In this document: positions 16,989 to 26,344 of the stretch, piece by piece | Numbering within the stretch: position 1 is the stretch's first letter | Layout of the letters: the number at the start of each line of letters is the position of its first letter | Assembly: GCF_029975155.1 (NCBI RefSeq) | Contig: NZ_JARKPQ010000200.1 | Coordinates: 106,725-170,724 of the forward strand | DNA: 64,000 bases | Origin: Propionicimonas sp. | Lineage (GTDB): Bacteria > Actinomycetota > Actinomycetes > Propionibacteriales > Propionibacteriaceae | Direction of reading: 5' to 3' | The notes under the pieces: model-generated | The model's input: the letters and a program-made list of their open reading frames with translations, nothing else | Database searches by the model: none | What the model was told of the DNA's origin: nothing | Translations under genes and position numbers: made by a program

Positions 16989-17048
16989 TACCCAGGCACG
17001 CGGCTTGGCCCGAATCCTCAGTCTCCTGAGCTCGCCGTACTGCACACT

Positions 17049-17086
17049 AAGTACACAAGTCCACAAAGTCCACAATCTGCTACACT
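17049..17086 (+). promoter_or_regulatory. Tandem 9-bp operator and leaderless promoter of the 1320-aa gene
   Basis: AAGTCCACA occurs head-to-tail at 17057-17065 and 17066-17074, preceded by a one-mismatch copy beginning at 17049 (overlapping by one base). A TACACT -10 box is at 17081-17086, only 6 nt before the ATG at 17093, so the transcript is probably leaderless. The encoded protein begins with an HTH, making autoregulation through these repeats likely. Confidence 0.5.
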
Positions 17087-17092
17087 AGTGGT

Positions 17093-20000
17093 ATGAGCAG
17101 TGCAGATGAGCTCGGGCCGTTCCTAAACGTTCGCGAAACCGCGAAGCTTCTTGGGGTACATGAGAACACGGTCAGGAACTGGGTGACGGCGGGCACCCTC
17201 GTATCGGCTCGTGTGCCTGGCTCGAAGCAGCATCGCTTTGCCAGAGAAGAGGTACTGCGTCTTCAGAAGGAACGCGGCTCAATCGCGTCGTCGGTTGCGC
17301 CCACGCTCCGCACGGACGGGCCTGAACTCATCACCGCCAACGAGCTGAACATCTGGGCTGCTCGCGATGATGCTAAGACCGCCTTTCCCGAGTTGATGCG
17401 TCGTCTTCTCGCGGTGACTCCAGGGATCAGCAATCTGCAAGTCCGTGCTCACGAAGGTGTGGCTGCATCTGGTTGGGACGGCACCGCCACGTCTGCAGGT
17501 AGCGCGCACCTTCCGGTCGGCGAACTGCGCTTCGAGTTCGGCACGGACGCCAACCCCAAAGGAAAGGCTCAGAGCGACTACGACAAGCGAGTGCTCGCCC
17601 TCCCCGCTGACGCGAGTTCAGTCTTTGTCTTCGCCACGCCGAGAAACTGGGCTAGCGGTAGCGCGTGGGCTTCCGATCGCGCAGCCGAGAAGAAGTTCTC
17701 TGACGTGAAGGCCATCGATGCGCACACTCTGGAGGGTTGGCTCCAAGAATTACCACCCGTACATCGTTGGATCTCGGAGCGATTGGGCTACCGACCGCGA
17801 GACGCACAGACCATCGAACGGTGGTGGCAGGCTTTTCAGGGTCGCACGACGGTGGCGCTTCCGGCTGACTTCTTCACGGCTGGACGCACCGCTGAGGCCG
17901 ACGAATTGCGTGCAACCCTTACTGCTGCAGGATCCGGCGATGAGATCGTGGCTATTCAAGCGCCGTGGCGCGATGAGGCCCTTGCCTTCATGTTCGCCGC
18001 CTTGGCTGCGCAGAACAACCTTCTGTACCGGGCCATTGTTGTCACCGACAGCGCCGCCTGGCAGCGGCTGACCGAATCGCGGTCTCCTCTGATTCTCATT
18101 CCGTTGTTTTCCGATGCGCCCGGCCTCGCGGCCGCCGTCGACAACGGACATCGGGTGATCTTGATCGCCGAGCCCGGCGACATCATTCGAAACACCAAGA
18201 AGATTGAGCTCCGCAAGGTCGACCGCGCAACCGCTCGCGAGGCGCTGAAGGCTGTCGTGTCCGACTCGAAAAAGGCCCAAGCGATGGTGGCCCTCGCGCG
18301 TCGCAGTTTGCCCGCGCTCGTTCGTTCGATCGCACGCGAGCCACGCTTCCGAGCCCCAGAGTGGGTCACCAATACCGATCAAGCCGCTATCCTCGCACCG
18401 CTCGTTCTGGTGGGTTCGTGGACGAGCGCTGAAGGTGACTTCGCAGTGATCGAAAGGCTGACCGGACGATCACGCGACGATATCGATCGCCTTCTGAAAA
18501 GTCTCGCCGGCCGTGCGGATGCACCGTTCGTTCGTTCGGGCGGCACCTGGCGTGTCACCTCGCCGACAGAGGCTGCTCTTCTCCTCCTGCCGACGCTCAC
18601 TGATGGTGAACTAGCGAAGTGGGCCGAGGTTGTCGCAGATGTCCTGTTGACACCGGACCCCTATCAGGGGATGGATGCCGTCGCTCGTCTGACCGCGAGC
18701 GCCCAAGGCATCAACCCGACCCATTCAGAGACGCTCAGGAAAGGTGTGGCGGACGGACTAGCGCTCGCCGCCGCGAGCGACGTCGAGCTTCCCGCTGACC
18801 TAGCCATGCAGGGGCGGGTCAGTCGGCTCGTTCACGATCTACTTCAAGCTGCAAACGCCGACGACACAGGAACGACCTGGGCTCGACTGGCCAGTGTCCT
18901 GCCCAGCTTGGCGGAAGCCGCCCCGGAGGTATTTCAGGATGCGGTTGAACTCGACTCGGACCGCACCGACCCGATTCTTCGCACGATGTTCCAAGACAGC
19001 GGCGCGGACACTCTTTTCGGACCATCGTCGCCACACCCCAACTTGCTATGGGCACTCGAGACGCTGTGCTGGTCGCCGACCTATTTCGGTCGGGCGGCAG
19101 CGCTTCTTGGAAGGCTGTCCGCACTGGATCCCGGTGGTCGGTTAAGCAATCGTCCGATCGAGAGCCTGCAGAATGTCGCCGCGGGCTGGTTGCCTCAGAG
19201 CGGCGCGAGCGTCGACGACAAACTCGCCGTCATCGCGCGTCTCATGCAGCGCGAACCCGATGTCGGCTGGAAGCTTGCCCTCGGCGTCTGGCCTGAGAGT
19301 CATGCAATTGCTTTCCAGCCGCACGCTCCGACGTATCGCGACTGGTCGCCCATCCGGCAATCGGTCACCTATGCGGACTGGGGGCATTTCGTTCATGAGC
19401 TCGTGATCCTCGTCACCGCCGCTGCTGGGACCGACGCAGCACGCTGGAAAGAGCTTGTTCCGCAGATCGATGAACTGCCGCCCCAGGAACGGGTCGCAGT
19501 CCTAGCCAAGCTCCGCGAGGTCATCGGCGCTCAAGACTGGTCGCCCGAAGACGTGTATGCGGTTTGGGAAACGCTGAGCAGCGAGGCAGATCGGCACGAG
19601 GAGTACTCCGACGCCGAGTGGGCTATGCCCGCTGAGGACGTGGTCACGTTCCGCGAACTTGCCGACGCCCTCGCACCCACCCAGGACGGGCGACGGTTCT
19701 CCAGGCTCTTCGACTGGCGGGCTCACGTACCCAATCTCAAGCTGGGCGACGAAGGATACGACATCGAACTCGCGCGACTTCAACGCGAGGCGCTCGACCA
19801 CGTACTTGTGCTCGGCTCAGACGCACTGCGCTCGCTCACCATCGATGTCAAGACACCCCATGTGGTGGGACGGCTGCTCGCAGGCACGGCCAACGCACCA
19901 GATCAAGAGATTCTCGGGTGGCTGAGTTCGTCGGAGCCCAACTTGAATCAAGCAGCGTTGAACTACGTGACCGTGAAGATCCACGAAGGCGGGATGGAGT

Positions 20001-21055
20001 GGCTGAAGGAAGCCTTCGCAAGCCCGGCGCTTCAGGAGGCCGAAGCTCGAGAGATTCTGATGGCGGCAGTGCCCCTCTCCCGCCAGTACTGGACTGAGGT
20101 GTCCTCGCTGGGCGAAGGACTCGAAGAGGCCTATTGGAAGCGAGCTCAGCCCTTCGCTGCGGCCTCTGAAGATCGGGCGGAGGGCGTTCGGCGGTTCGTT
20201 CAACATGGTCGCTCATGGGAGGCGATGGCACTTCTGAGCATCATGCTGCACGAGCATCAGGAACCGGAGATCAGTCTCGTCAAGGAGGTGTTCGACGCAC
20301 TACGTCGAGGAACGGAGCCTCCCCAGGACACCACGATGAGCGGCTACTACGTCGGCAAACTTCTGGAATACATGGAACAACGGGTGCCCGACGACGACGA
20401 GCTCCCAGGCTACGAGTTCATGTTCTTTGAGCTTGTCCACGACCATGAGCCTTCGGGAGCCCTCTATCGGGCGCTGAGTAAGGATCCCACTGATTTCGTC
20501 AACATGGTGAGCGCCATCTTCCGCGCGGAAGGGGAGCCCAAGCGAACGCCCACACCACAGGAGCAGGCCTTCGCGCACCTATCCTTCTCAGTGCTCCGCA
20601 AATGGCGCACGCTCCCCGGACTCGCGGCCGACGGCAGTATCGACGCCGACCACCTCACGGAATGGGTACGCGCCGCCCGCCTTGCCTTCGCGGATAGCGG
20701 GCGAGCATCGATCGGCGACGAGCAGATCGGGCAGGTACTTGCCTCGAGCCCTGTTGGGTCAGACGGGGTTTGGCCAGCCGAAGCCGTTCGGGAAGTCATC
20801 GAAAACGTTGGCAATGCACGGATCGATACGGGCTTGCACATCGGCAAGACCAATCAACGTGGTGTGACGTCGCGTGGCGTGTTCGATGGCGGCGATCAGG
20901 AACGTGCGCTCGAACAGCAGTACCGGGAGATGGCTAGCAAGATCGCCACACGGTGGCCACGCACGGCTCGCATCCTGCGAGGCATCGCGGACAGTTATCA
21001 GCTTGAAGCCCGCCGTAACGACGCAGAAGCGGAACGAATGGGCGACGACGGATAA
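17093..21055 (+). CDS. Large HTH - nuclease-like - NTPase-like protein, candidate defence effector
   Basis: 1320 aa. Residues 8-60 form a MerR/excisionase-type HTH (FLNVRETAKLLGVHENTVRN, then SKQHRFAREEVL). Residues about 80-235 look like a PD-(D/E)XK-type nuclease module with LRFEFGTDANPKGKAQSDYD (an E-x-G...K pattern), SVFVFATPRNW and ALEGWL-like elements. From about 270 the pattern resembles a STAND NTPase region, but the P-loop position reads IQAPWRDEALAFMFAALA and has no GKT/S. The remaining ~800 residues are helical, with Trp/Pro-rich repeats suited to target sensing. It ends TAATG, coupled to the next ORF. The island context with AbiE and a second nuclease-STAND gene argues for phage defence. 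Domain calls are by eye and moderate; the function is inferred. Confidence 0.6.
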   Translation: MSSADELGPFLNVRETAKLLGVHENTVRNWVTAGTLVSARVPGSKQHRFAREEVLRLQKERGSIASSVAPTLRTDGPELITANELNIWAARDDAKTAFPELMRRLLAVTPGISNLQVRAHEGVAASGWDGTATSAGSAHLPVGELRFEFGTDANPKGKAQSDYDKRVLALPADASSVFVFATPRNWASGSAWASDRAAEKKFSDVKAIDAHTLEGWLQELPPVHRWISERLGYRPRDAQTIERWWQAFQGRTTVALPADFFTAGRTAEADELRATLTAAGSGDEIVAIQAPWRDEALAFMFAALAAQNNLLYRAIVVTDSAAWQRLTESRSPLILIPLFSDAPGLAAAVDNGHRVILIAEPGDIIRNTKKIELRKVDRATAREALKAVVSDSKKAQAMVALARRSLPALVRSIAREPRFRAPEWVTNTDQAAILAPLVLVGSWTSAEGDFAVIERLTGRSRDDIDRLLKSLAGRADAPFVRSGGTWRVTSPTEAALLLLPTLTDGELAKWAEVVADVLLTPDPYQGMDAVARLTASAQGINPTHSETLRKGVADGLALAAASDVELPADLAMQGRVSRLVHDLLQAANADDTGTTWARLASVLPSLAEAAPEVFQDAVELDSDRTDPILRTMFQDSGADTLFGPSSPHPNLLWALETLCWSPTYFGRAAALLGRLSALDPGGRLSNRPIESLQNVAAGWLPQSGASVDDKLAVIARLMQREPDVGWKLALGVWPESHAIAFQPHAPTYRDWSPIRQSVTYADWGHFVHELVILVTAAAGTDAARWKELVPQIDELPPQERVAVLAKLREVIGAQDWSPEDVYAVWETLSSEADRHEEYSDAEWAMPAEDVVTFRELADALAPTQDGRRFSRLFDWRAHVPNLKLGDEGYDIELARLQREALDHVLVLGSDALRSLTIDVKTPHVVGRLLAGTANAPDQEILGWLSSSEPNLNQAALNYVTVKIHEGGMEWLKEAFASPALQEAEAREILMAAVPLSRQYWTEVSSLGEGLEEAYWKRAQPFAAASEDRAEGVRRFVQHGRSWEAMALLSIMLHEHQEPEISLVKEVFDALRRGTEPPQDTTMSGYYVGKLLEYMEQRVPDDDELPGYEFMFFELVHDHEPSGALYRALSKDPTDFVNMVSAIFRAEGEPKRTPTPQEQAFAHLSFSVLRKWRTLPGLAADGSIDADHLTEWVRAARLAFADSGRASIGDEQIGQVLASSPVGSDGVWPAEAVREVIENVGNARIDTGLHIGKTNQRGVTSRGVFDGGDQERALEQQYREMASKIATRWPRTARILRGIADSYQLEARRNDAEAERMGDDG

Positions 21056-21315
21056 TGCTCTCCTCCTCAATGACGATGGATCGCTGGGTGGTACCCGCGG
21101 CTAACTTCCGCAGCACTCGATGCATGCGAGAAGGAACCCTCAGGCTGACTGCGGGTGACTGTTGCTTTTCGCACCAATTCTCCTCCCGGATTTCTTCACT
21201 CGAGAGGCATGATGATCCGGGCCGACCGGGTCCGCGCGCGGACCTGATAGACGACAATGGGGCAGCTGAGGAGCGAGCTCAGCAGTATGTCCGACACAGC
21301 GAGGGAGCCGAGTGA
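21055..21315 (+). CDS. Small coupled ORF between the two large defence-like genes
   Basis: 86 aa. Its ATG shares a base with the stop of the 1320-aa gene (TAATG), and its TGA overlaps the GTG of the 1389-aa gene (GTGA). Such junctions at both ends are hard to explain by chance and suggest a real, translationally coupled gene. The protein has Cys at about 23, 36 and 37, is rich in Ser/Arg early and acidic late (LIDDNGAAEERAQQYV), and matches no family I know. The alternative is an untranslated spacer that happens to be open. Confidence 0.45.
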   Translation: MLSSSMTMDRWVVPAANFRSTRCMREGTLRLTAGDCCFSHQFSSRISSLERHDDPGRPGPRADLIDDNGAAEERAQQYVRHSEGAE

Positions 21316-24300
21316 ATATTCCGGATATCGACTTCGCTCGCGTTCGGTCGTTGGGCGCCGGAGGCCAGCGCGACGGATACGAGCAACTCATCTGTGAGCT
21401 GGTCGCGCAAGAGCCCCCGCACGCCGACGCGAAGTTCGTGTCCCTTCACGGAGCCGGAGGCGATGGAGGCGTCGAGTGCTACTGGACTCTTCCCGGCGGC
21501 GCCGAGCACGGCTGGCAAGCGAAGTACTGGACCAGCCACGCCGACGTCGACAAGTCGCAGCTCGACACCTCCGTCAAATCAGCCCTCACCAACCACCCGA
21601 ATCTCACCAAGTACATCATCACCATTCCCGCCGACCCGACCGGCCCCACGGGCGGCAAGGGGAAATCGCTACTGGAGAAGATAAACGACCCTGGTGGTTG
21701 GCTCGAGGGTTGGCAGACGATGGCGGCCGACCGCGGCATGACCGTCACCTTCGAGTTCGAATGGGCAACGAACACCGCCACACGCCTAACCCGCTCGGAC
21801 CCCTCCGGCGCCCAGCGGCGGTACTGGTTCGACGCCGACGTGCTCTCCCAACAGTGGTGGATCGACCGACTGCAGGACGCGACCGACGCTGCCAGACCTC
21901 GGTACACCCCAGAGTTCAACGTGAACGTTCCCGCCGCTCGAAGTATCGCTGCGCTCTGCTCTGACGATGAGTGGTGGCAGGCCGTCCTCGGCCAAGTCGA
22001 TGAACTCACGGAAGCGACACGACGCCTGCAGCACGCCGGAAACGATGCAACGGTCGCCGACCTGGACGCCGCGCGCAGCGCCGCCACGACCGTCATCGAC
22101 GCCCTCAAGACCTGGGAGCGCACCCGGACCGACGCTGAGTTCCGAGGTCTCGACAAGACGCTAACCGCCGCCATCGCTGTGGTCAGGGAGCAGGAGGCCG
22201 TCGAGGTCGAACGGATGAACGCCACGCACGAGAACTGGGACACCGCGGGTTGGAGGCAGTACCAGAGCGAATACATGGTCCATTTCCCGGCGGAAGCCGT
22301 CGATGCTCTCCGTGACTTGGACGGCAAACTCGAAACTGCAACCGAGCTCCTCATCAGCCCCCTCGGGACGCTCGCCAGCTCTCAAGTTGCGCTGATGACC
22401 GGACCCGCCGGCATCGGCAAGACCTACCTCGCCCTCGATGCCGCCGCCCACCGCCTTCAGAGAGGTCTGCCCAGCATCGTGATGCACGGTCGCTGGTTCA
22501 ATGACCACGACTTACTCACCCACCTCCGCGACGTTCTCCAGATGCCAACCGACCTGACCACCGAGGAGACCATCGCTCTCCTGGACCAAAGTGCGCGCGT
22601 CGCAGGAGCACCCACCCTCCTCGTCATCGACGCGCTCAACGACACCCGCCCCCGGTCGGTGTGGCGGGATAACCTCGATCGCCTCATCTCCATCGTCACT
22701 AGATACCCGCACATTCGGCTGCTGCTGACCGCACGCACCCACTACGTCAATCAGGTTCTCCCGCCGCGCGTGTCTATTCCACGGTTCGAGCACACGGGGT
22801 TCGAGGGTGTCGAGTTCGAGGCGGTCAGCGAGTATGCCGCGTTCTACGGTCTCGAACCTCCGACGTCACCGCCTATCCACGGCGAGTTCGATAACCCGCT
22901 CTACCTCCGGTTGGTCTGCGAAGCGCTGCAATCCGATGGCCGCCTCTCGCTCGACCAGGCCAACATGGGGCTGGGCGAGCTCACCAAAATGGTCCTCGAC
23001 CACGCGAACGAGGCCGTCAGTAATCGCGTCGACGCATCGGTGTCCGACCAGATCGTTCACCGCGCGATGCACGCTTTGGCCGGCGCTATCGCAGACCAGG
23101 GCGGAGCCCCGCTCACCCGCTTCGCCGCGCATGCCGTGCTGAACCCGATCTGGTCCGACAACAGTGTCGAGAAGTCGCTGCTCGATGGACTCATCGCACA
23201 GGGTCTCGTCGAAGAAGACGTCATCCCGGACAGCAGCCCTTATGGCACCGACATCATCACCATCACCTTCGAGCGCATCGGCCACCACCTGATCGTCTCC
23301 GATGCGCTCGCTCATGTGAACGACGCGGATGGCGTCCGCGCCCAGCTGTCCGGTCGCCTCGGGGAGCTCATCGGACTCGACGCGACCATCGACATCGGTC
23401 TCCTCGAAGCGACCTCGGTCGTCGTCGCCGAACGCTTCGGGCTCGAGCTGACCACCTTCACCGCCGAGATCCCCGACACCGCTGCGCGCGACGCTGCCGT
23501 CATCGCCGGCACGGCATGGCGATCTGTGTCCTCCATCACCCTCGATACGGGCAGCATTATCACCAACGCTTTGCATCGCCGTGAGACCTTCGACGCAGGC
23601 CTCACGATGCTGTTCAGGCTCGCACCTCGCCCCGGCCACCCGCTCAACGCCGACTTCCTCCATGAGTTCTTCAGTGAACTCACCATGTCGACCCGAGATC
23701 AGTTCCTCACCGGGTGGCTGCACACCAGTCACGGCACCAGCGGAGCGGTCGACCGTCTGATCCGCTGGGGAGGCGAGAAACCGCTCGACCTGGTCGGCAC
23801 GGAAACCACCCGACTGTGGGTCACCGCACTGCTCTGGACGACTAGCGCCACTGATCGCCGCGTTCGCGAGCCAGCCACGATCGCCGCAGCCCGCCTGCTT
23901 GCGCGTCACCCTCACCAGGCCGCCGCCCTGATCGAACGATTCTGCATCGTCGACGACGAGTGGGTCGTCGAACGCGCGCTTCAGGTCTCCTACTCGGCGC
24001 TGCTGGCTAGTGGTAGCGACGCGGACTGGGGCGCTGCCGCCGAGGTCGTCTCGGCCGCCTTCTTCGCGCCCTCCGCAGACCTCACCCCCAACGCCGCCGT
24101 TCGCGACGCCGCCCGCTGCATTCTCGAAGCGGCACTCGATCGCGAAGCGCTCCCCGCAGAGGTGACGCCCGACCATTTCCGCCCCCCTTACACCAGCACC
24201 TGGCCACTGACCTGGCCCACGGAAGAGGACATCGCCCCCTACGACAATCGCGACTACCCGAAGCTCGTGCACTCCACCACGGCAGACGACTTCTTCACCT

Positions 24301-25481
24301 ACCAGCTCACGCACGAACTCCGTGACCGGCCAGGTGTCGACGCGGCAGCCGGCGCACGATGGGTGGTCGCAGAGGTCATCCGGCTCGGCTACCGACCCCG
24401 CCTGCATTCAAACTTCGACAGCTACGTGCTGGGAAAGTACGGGCCCGGACGCGGGAAGCCAAAGTGGATCGAACGGATCGGCAAGAAATACCAGTGGATC
24501 GCACTCAACCGGCTCATCGGTCACCTATCCGACCACGCGCCCAAGACCAGAAGCTCCTGGGAAGCCCCACCGCCCGCTATTCCTGGACCCGATTCCTCTA
24601 TTGTCCGGCAGGTCGACCCCACAGTGACCGAGTTCGAACCCGCAAGCGATGCGCCTCGCCCCTGGGTGCCGACCTACGACTGGGACGCGAAGACTGGGAA
24701 GACCGACGCTCAATGGGTGGCGGATGACTCCGACCTTCCCACTATTGACGTCGCCTCTGCCGAACGAGACGGACGCCCCTTCATCGTCGTGTCGGGCTCA
24801 TACAGCTGGGATCTCATTGGCGACGCCGCGAAGCGCACCCACCAGGTTTGGACCAACCTCTACACCCACCTGGTGAGCACCGACGATCTTTCCGTTGCCC
24901 TTGGCGAACTCGAAGGACGGGACTTGATCAACGGCCTGGGGATGTCCCGGCTCCCCATGAGCTATAACGGGTACGTCGGCGAGTACCCGTTCGGGCACCA
25001 CCACGGCGCGACGCTGAGTGTCATGGAGCACGAGTGGACGGATCCGCTCAGCGTTCCGACACGACCAGCTGTATGGGAGCTGCTCGGCGAAAACGAGTAC
25101 GCGCCTGGGAACCTCGAAACGGTCTCGTTCGACGCCCCCGCTCCTGAGTTCTTCGGCCCCGCACCGGGCGCTCTCCACTGGAACGGCCGCAACGGATGGA
25201 CCGACACGCGCGGTCGGCTCATCGCCGTTCTACGCCACTCCGTCAACGTCGGCCAGAACGAGCTCCTGATCGATGCCGGTTTCCTGCAGGGCTGGCTCAC
25301 CGCCGAGCGGAAGTCGCTGATCTGGGTCGAGAACACAGGAAAGGACGTCTACCGAGAGATGGGTTGGGGCAAGTCCCATCCGGGAGCGCTCGTTCGTTCC
25401 CAAGTCCGAGCGTGGACCCCAGGTCAGAACCTACGAACCGTTCCACCCGGCTGGCAACGCATCCCCGCCCGCGACGATTGA
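21312..25481 (+). CDS. Mrr-like nuclease - STAND NTPase fusion, candidate defence effector/sensor
   Basis: 1389 aa. Residues about 10-110 resemble an Mrr-type restriction endonuclease: GGQRDGYEQLICELV, then GAGGDGGVECYW and WQAKYW, the D/E...Q-x-K core. A P-loop GPAGIGKT is at about 364-371 and a Walker-B-like TLLVIDALNDT near 435, with a sensor-like LLLTARTHY about 40 residues later, as in STAND ATPases. The remaining ~850 residues are helical, ending in a Trp/Tyr-rich region. Effector-NTPase-sensor order is the plan of Avs-type anti-phage proteins, though this need not be an Avs family member. The GTG start has GAGGGAG 5-6 nt upstream. Confidence 0.7.
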   Translation: MNIPDIDFARVRSLGAGGQRDGYEQLICELVAQEPPHADAKFVSLHGAGGDGGVECYWTLPGGAEHGWQAKYWTSHADVDKSQLDTSVKSALTNHPNLTKYIITIPADPTGPTGGKGKSLLEKINDPGGWLEGWQTMAADRGMTVTFEFEWATNTATRLTRSDPSGAQRRYWFDADVLSQQWWIDRLQDATDAARPRYTPEFNVNVPAARSIAALCSDDEWWQAVLGQVDELTEATRRLQHAGNDATVADLDAARSAATTVIDALKTWERTRTDAEFRGLDKTLTAAIAVVREQEAVEVERMNATHENWDTAGWRQYQSEYMVHFPAEAVDALRDLDGKLETATELLISPLGTLASSQVALMTGPAGIGKTYLALDAAAHRLQRGLPSIVMHGRWFNDHDLLTHLRDVLQMPTDLTTEETIALLDQSARVAGAPTLLVIDALNDTRPRSVWRDNLDRLISIVTRYPHIRLLLTARTHYVNQVLPPRVSIPRFEHTGFEGVEFEAVSEYAAFYGLEPPTSPPIHGEFDNPLYLRLVCEALQSDGRLSLDQANMGLGELTKMVLDHANEAVSNRVDASVSDQIVHRAMHALAGAIADQGGAPLTRFAAHAVLNPIWSDNSVEKSLLDGLIAQGLVEEDVIPDSSPYGTDIITITFERIGHHLIVSDALAHVNDADGVRAQLSGRLGELIGLDATIDIGLLEATSVVVAERFGLELTTFTAEIPDTAARDAAVIAGTAWRSVSSITLDTGSIITNALHRRETFDAGLTMLFRLAPRPGHPLNADFLHEFFSELTMSTRDQFLTGWLHTSHGTSGAVDRLIRWGGEKPLDLVGTETTRLWVTALLWTTSATDRRVREPATIAAARLLARHPHQAAALIERFCIVDDEWVVERALQVSYSALLASGSDADWGAAAEVVSAAFFAPSADLTPNAAVRDAARCILEAALDREALPAEVTPDHFRPPYTSTWPLTWPTEEDIAPYDNRDYPKLVHSTTADDFFTYQLTHELRDRPGVDAAAGARWVVAEVIRLGYRPRLHSNFDSYVLGKYGPGRGKPKWIERIGKKYQWIALNRLIGHLSDHAPKTRSSWEAPPPAIPGPDSSIVRQVDPTVTEFEPASDAPRPWVPTYDWDAKTGKTDAQWVADDSDLPTIDVASAERDGRPFIVVSGSYSWDLIGDAAKRTHQVWTNLYTHLVSTDDLSVALGELEGRDLINGLGMSRLPMSYNGYVGEYPFGHHHGATLSVMEHEWTDPLSVPTRPAVWELLGENEYAPGNLETVSFDAPAPEFFGPAPGALHWNGRNGWTDTRGRLIAVLRHSVNVGQNELLIDAGFLQGWLTAERKSLIWVENTGKDVYREMGWGKSHPGALVRSQVRAWTPGQNLRTVPPGWQRIPARDD

Positions 25482-25786
25482 TATCGCGATCGGCGCAACT
25501 CATTTCCACAGGTGGTGCCGATCTATCGAGATGCCCCAGGACGTGCCACACTGGACCGTTCAATGCCCACAGTTCAGTCAGCCCCTGGAGCGATCAAGAC
25601 GAAGTACCACCGCATCATCCACGGACTAGAAGCGGCTGGAGACCGCGCAACTGTTCGTCTACAACAACTGGACGAGTAACCATGCCATCTCCGCGAGATG
25701 ACAACCGCTGCGCGCTTTGATGCTGGCACGATACATCATCAGATATACTTACGTGTGCACGTTTCGTCTCGAAGGCAGGGGTAGTG
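25482..25786. other. Intergenic region with AbiE promoter
   Basis: About 300 bp. A short open stretch, 25567-25680, ends in a taa stop (KTKYHRIIHGLEAAGDRATV and a few more residues) and may be the tail of a lost gene. A TATACT -10-like box at 25744-25749 lies about 38 nt before the AbiEi start, followed by the near-palindrome CGTGTGCACG, a possible AbiEi binding site. No other gene is seen. Confidence 0.4.
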
Positions 25787-26344
25787 ATGGCGACGTTGAA
25801 GCCGGGTACGGCCGAGGAGGCAGGCCTCTCACGCAGCGGCCTGTACCGTGCGGCGCGTGAGGGGCGGTTGGAGCGGATCGCGAGGGGCATCTATCTGCCT
25901 GCGGATGCTCCGGCGGCAGACTGGGACTGGATCGAGGCAGCGACCCGTCGCCCAGATGCGACGATCTGCCTGGCGTCGGCGCTCGCTCATCATGAGCTCA
26001 CGGATGTGATTCCCGCTGCGTTGGATGTTGCGATCCCGCGCGGGTCGCGTACGCCGGCGACCACGGGAGCGATCGCGTGGCATCAGTTCGACCGGCCAAC
26101 GTTCGAGATCGGCCGGGAGGAGATCCCGATTCCGGGCACAGATCAGACGATCGGGATCTATTCGCCCGAGCGGTCGATCGCGGACGCGTTCCGGCTGCGT
26201 GGCGAGGTCGGGTACGAGCTGGCACGGGAAGCGTTGAAGGGGTGGCTGCGCCGCGGCGGGAAACCAGCCCATCTGATGGAGATCGCCTCTCGGCTCCCTC
26301 GGGCGAAGTCTCCAACCCTTCAGGCATTGGACGCGCTGGCGTGA
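25787..26344 (+). CDS. AbiEi-type antitoxin / transcriptional regulator (type IV toxin-antitoxin)
   Basis: 185 aa. The N-terminal wHTH (GLSRSGLYRAAREGRLERIARGIYLP) is the AbiEi_4-type domain. The rest (LASALAHHELTD, DVAIPRGSR, YSPERSIADAFRL, REALKGWLRRG) matches the antitoxin C-terminal domain. Known AbiEi proteins repress their own operon and block the nucleotidyltransferase toxin. ATG 25787 follows AGGGG with 5-nt spacing; a GTG three bases earlier is an alternative. Its stop overlaps the toxin start (GTGA). Confidence 0.9.
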   Translation: MATLKPGTAEEAGLSRSGLYRAAREGRLERIARGIYLPADAPAADWDWIEAATRRPDATICLASALAHHELTDVIPAALDVAIPRGSRTPATTGAIAWHQFDRPTFEIGREEIPIPGTDQTIGIYSPERSIADAFRLRGEVGYELAREALKGWLRRGGKPAHLMEIASRLPRAKSPTLQALDALA

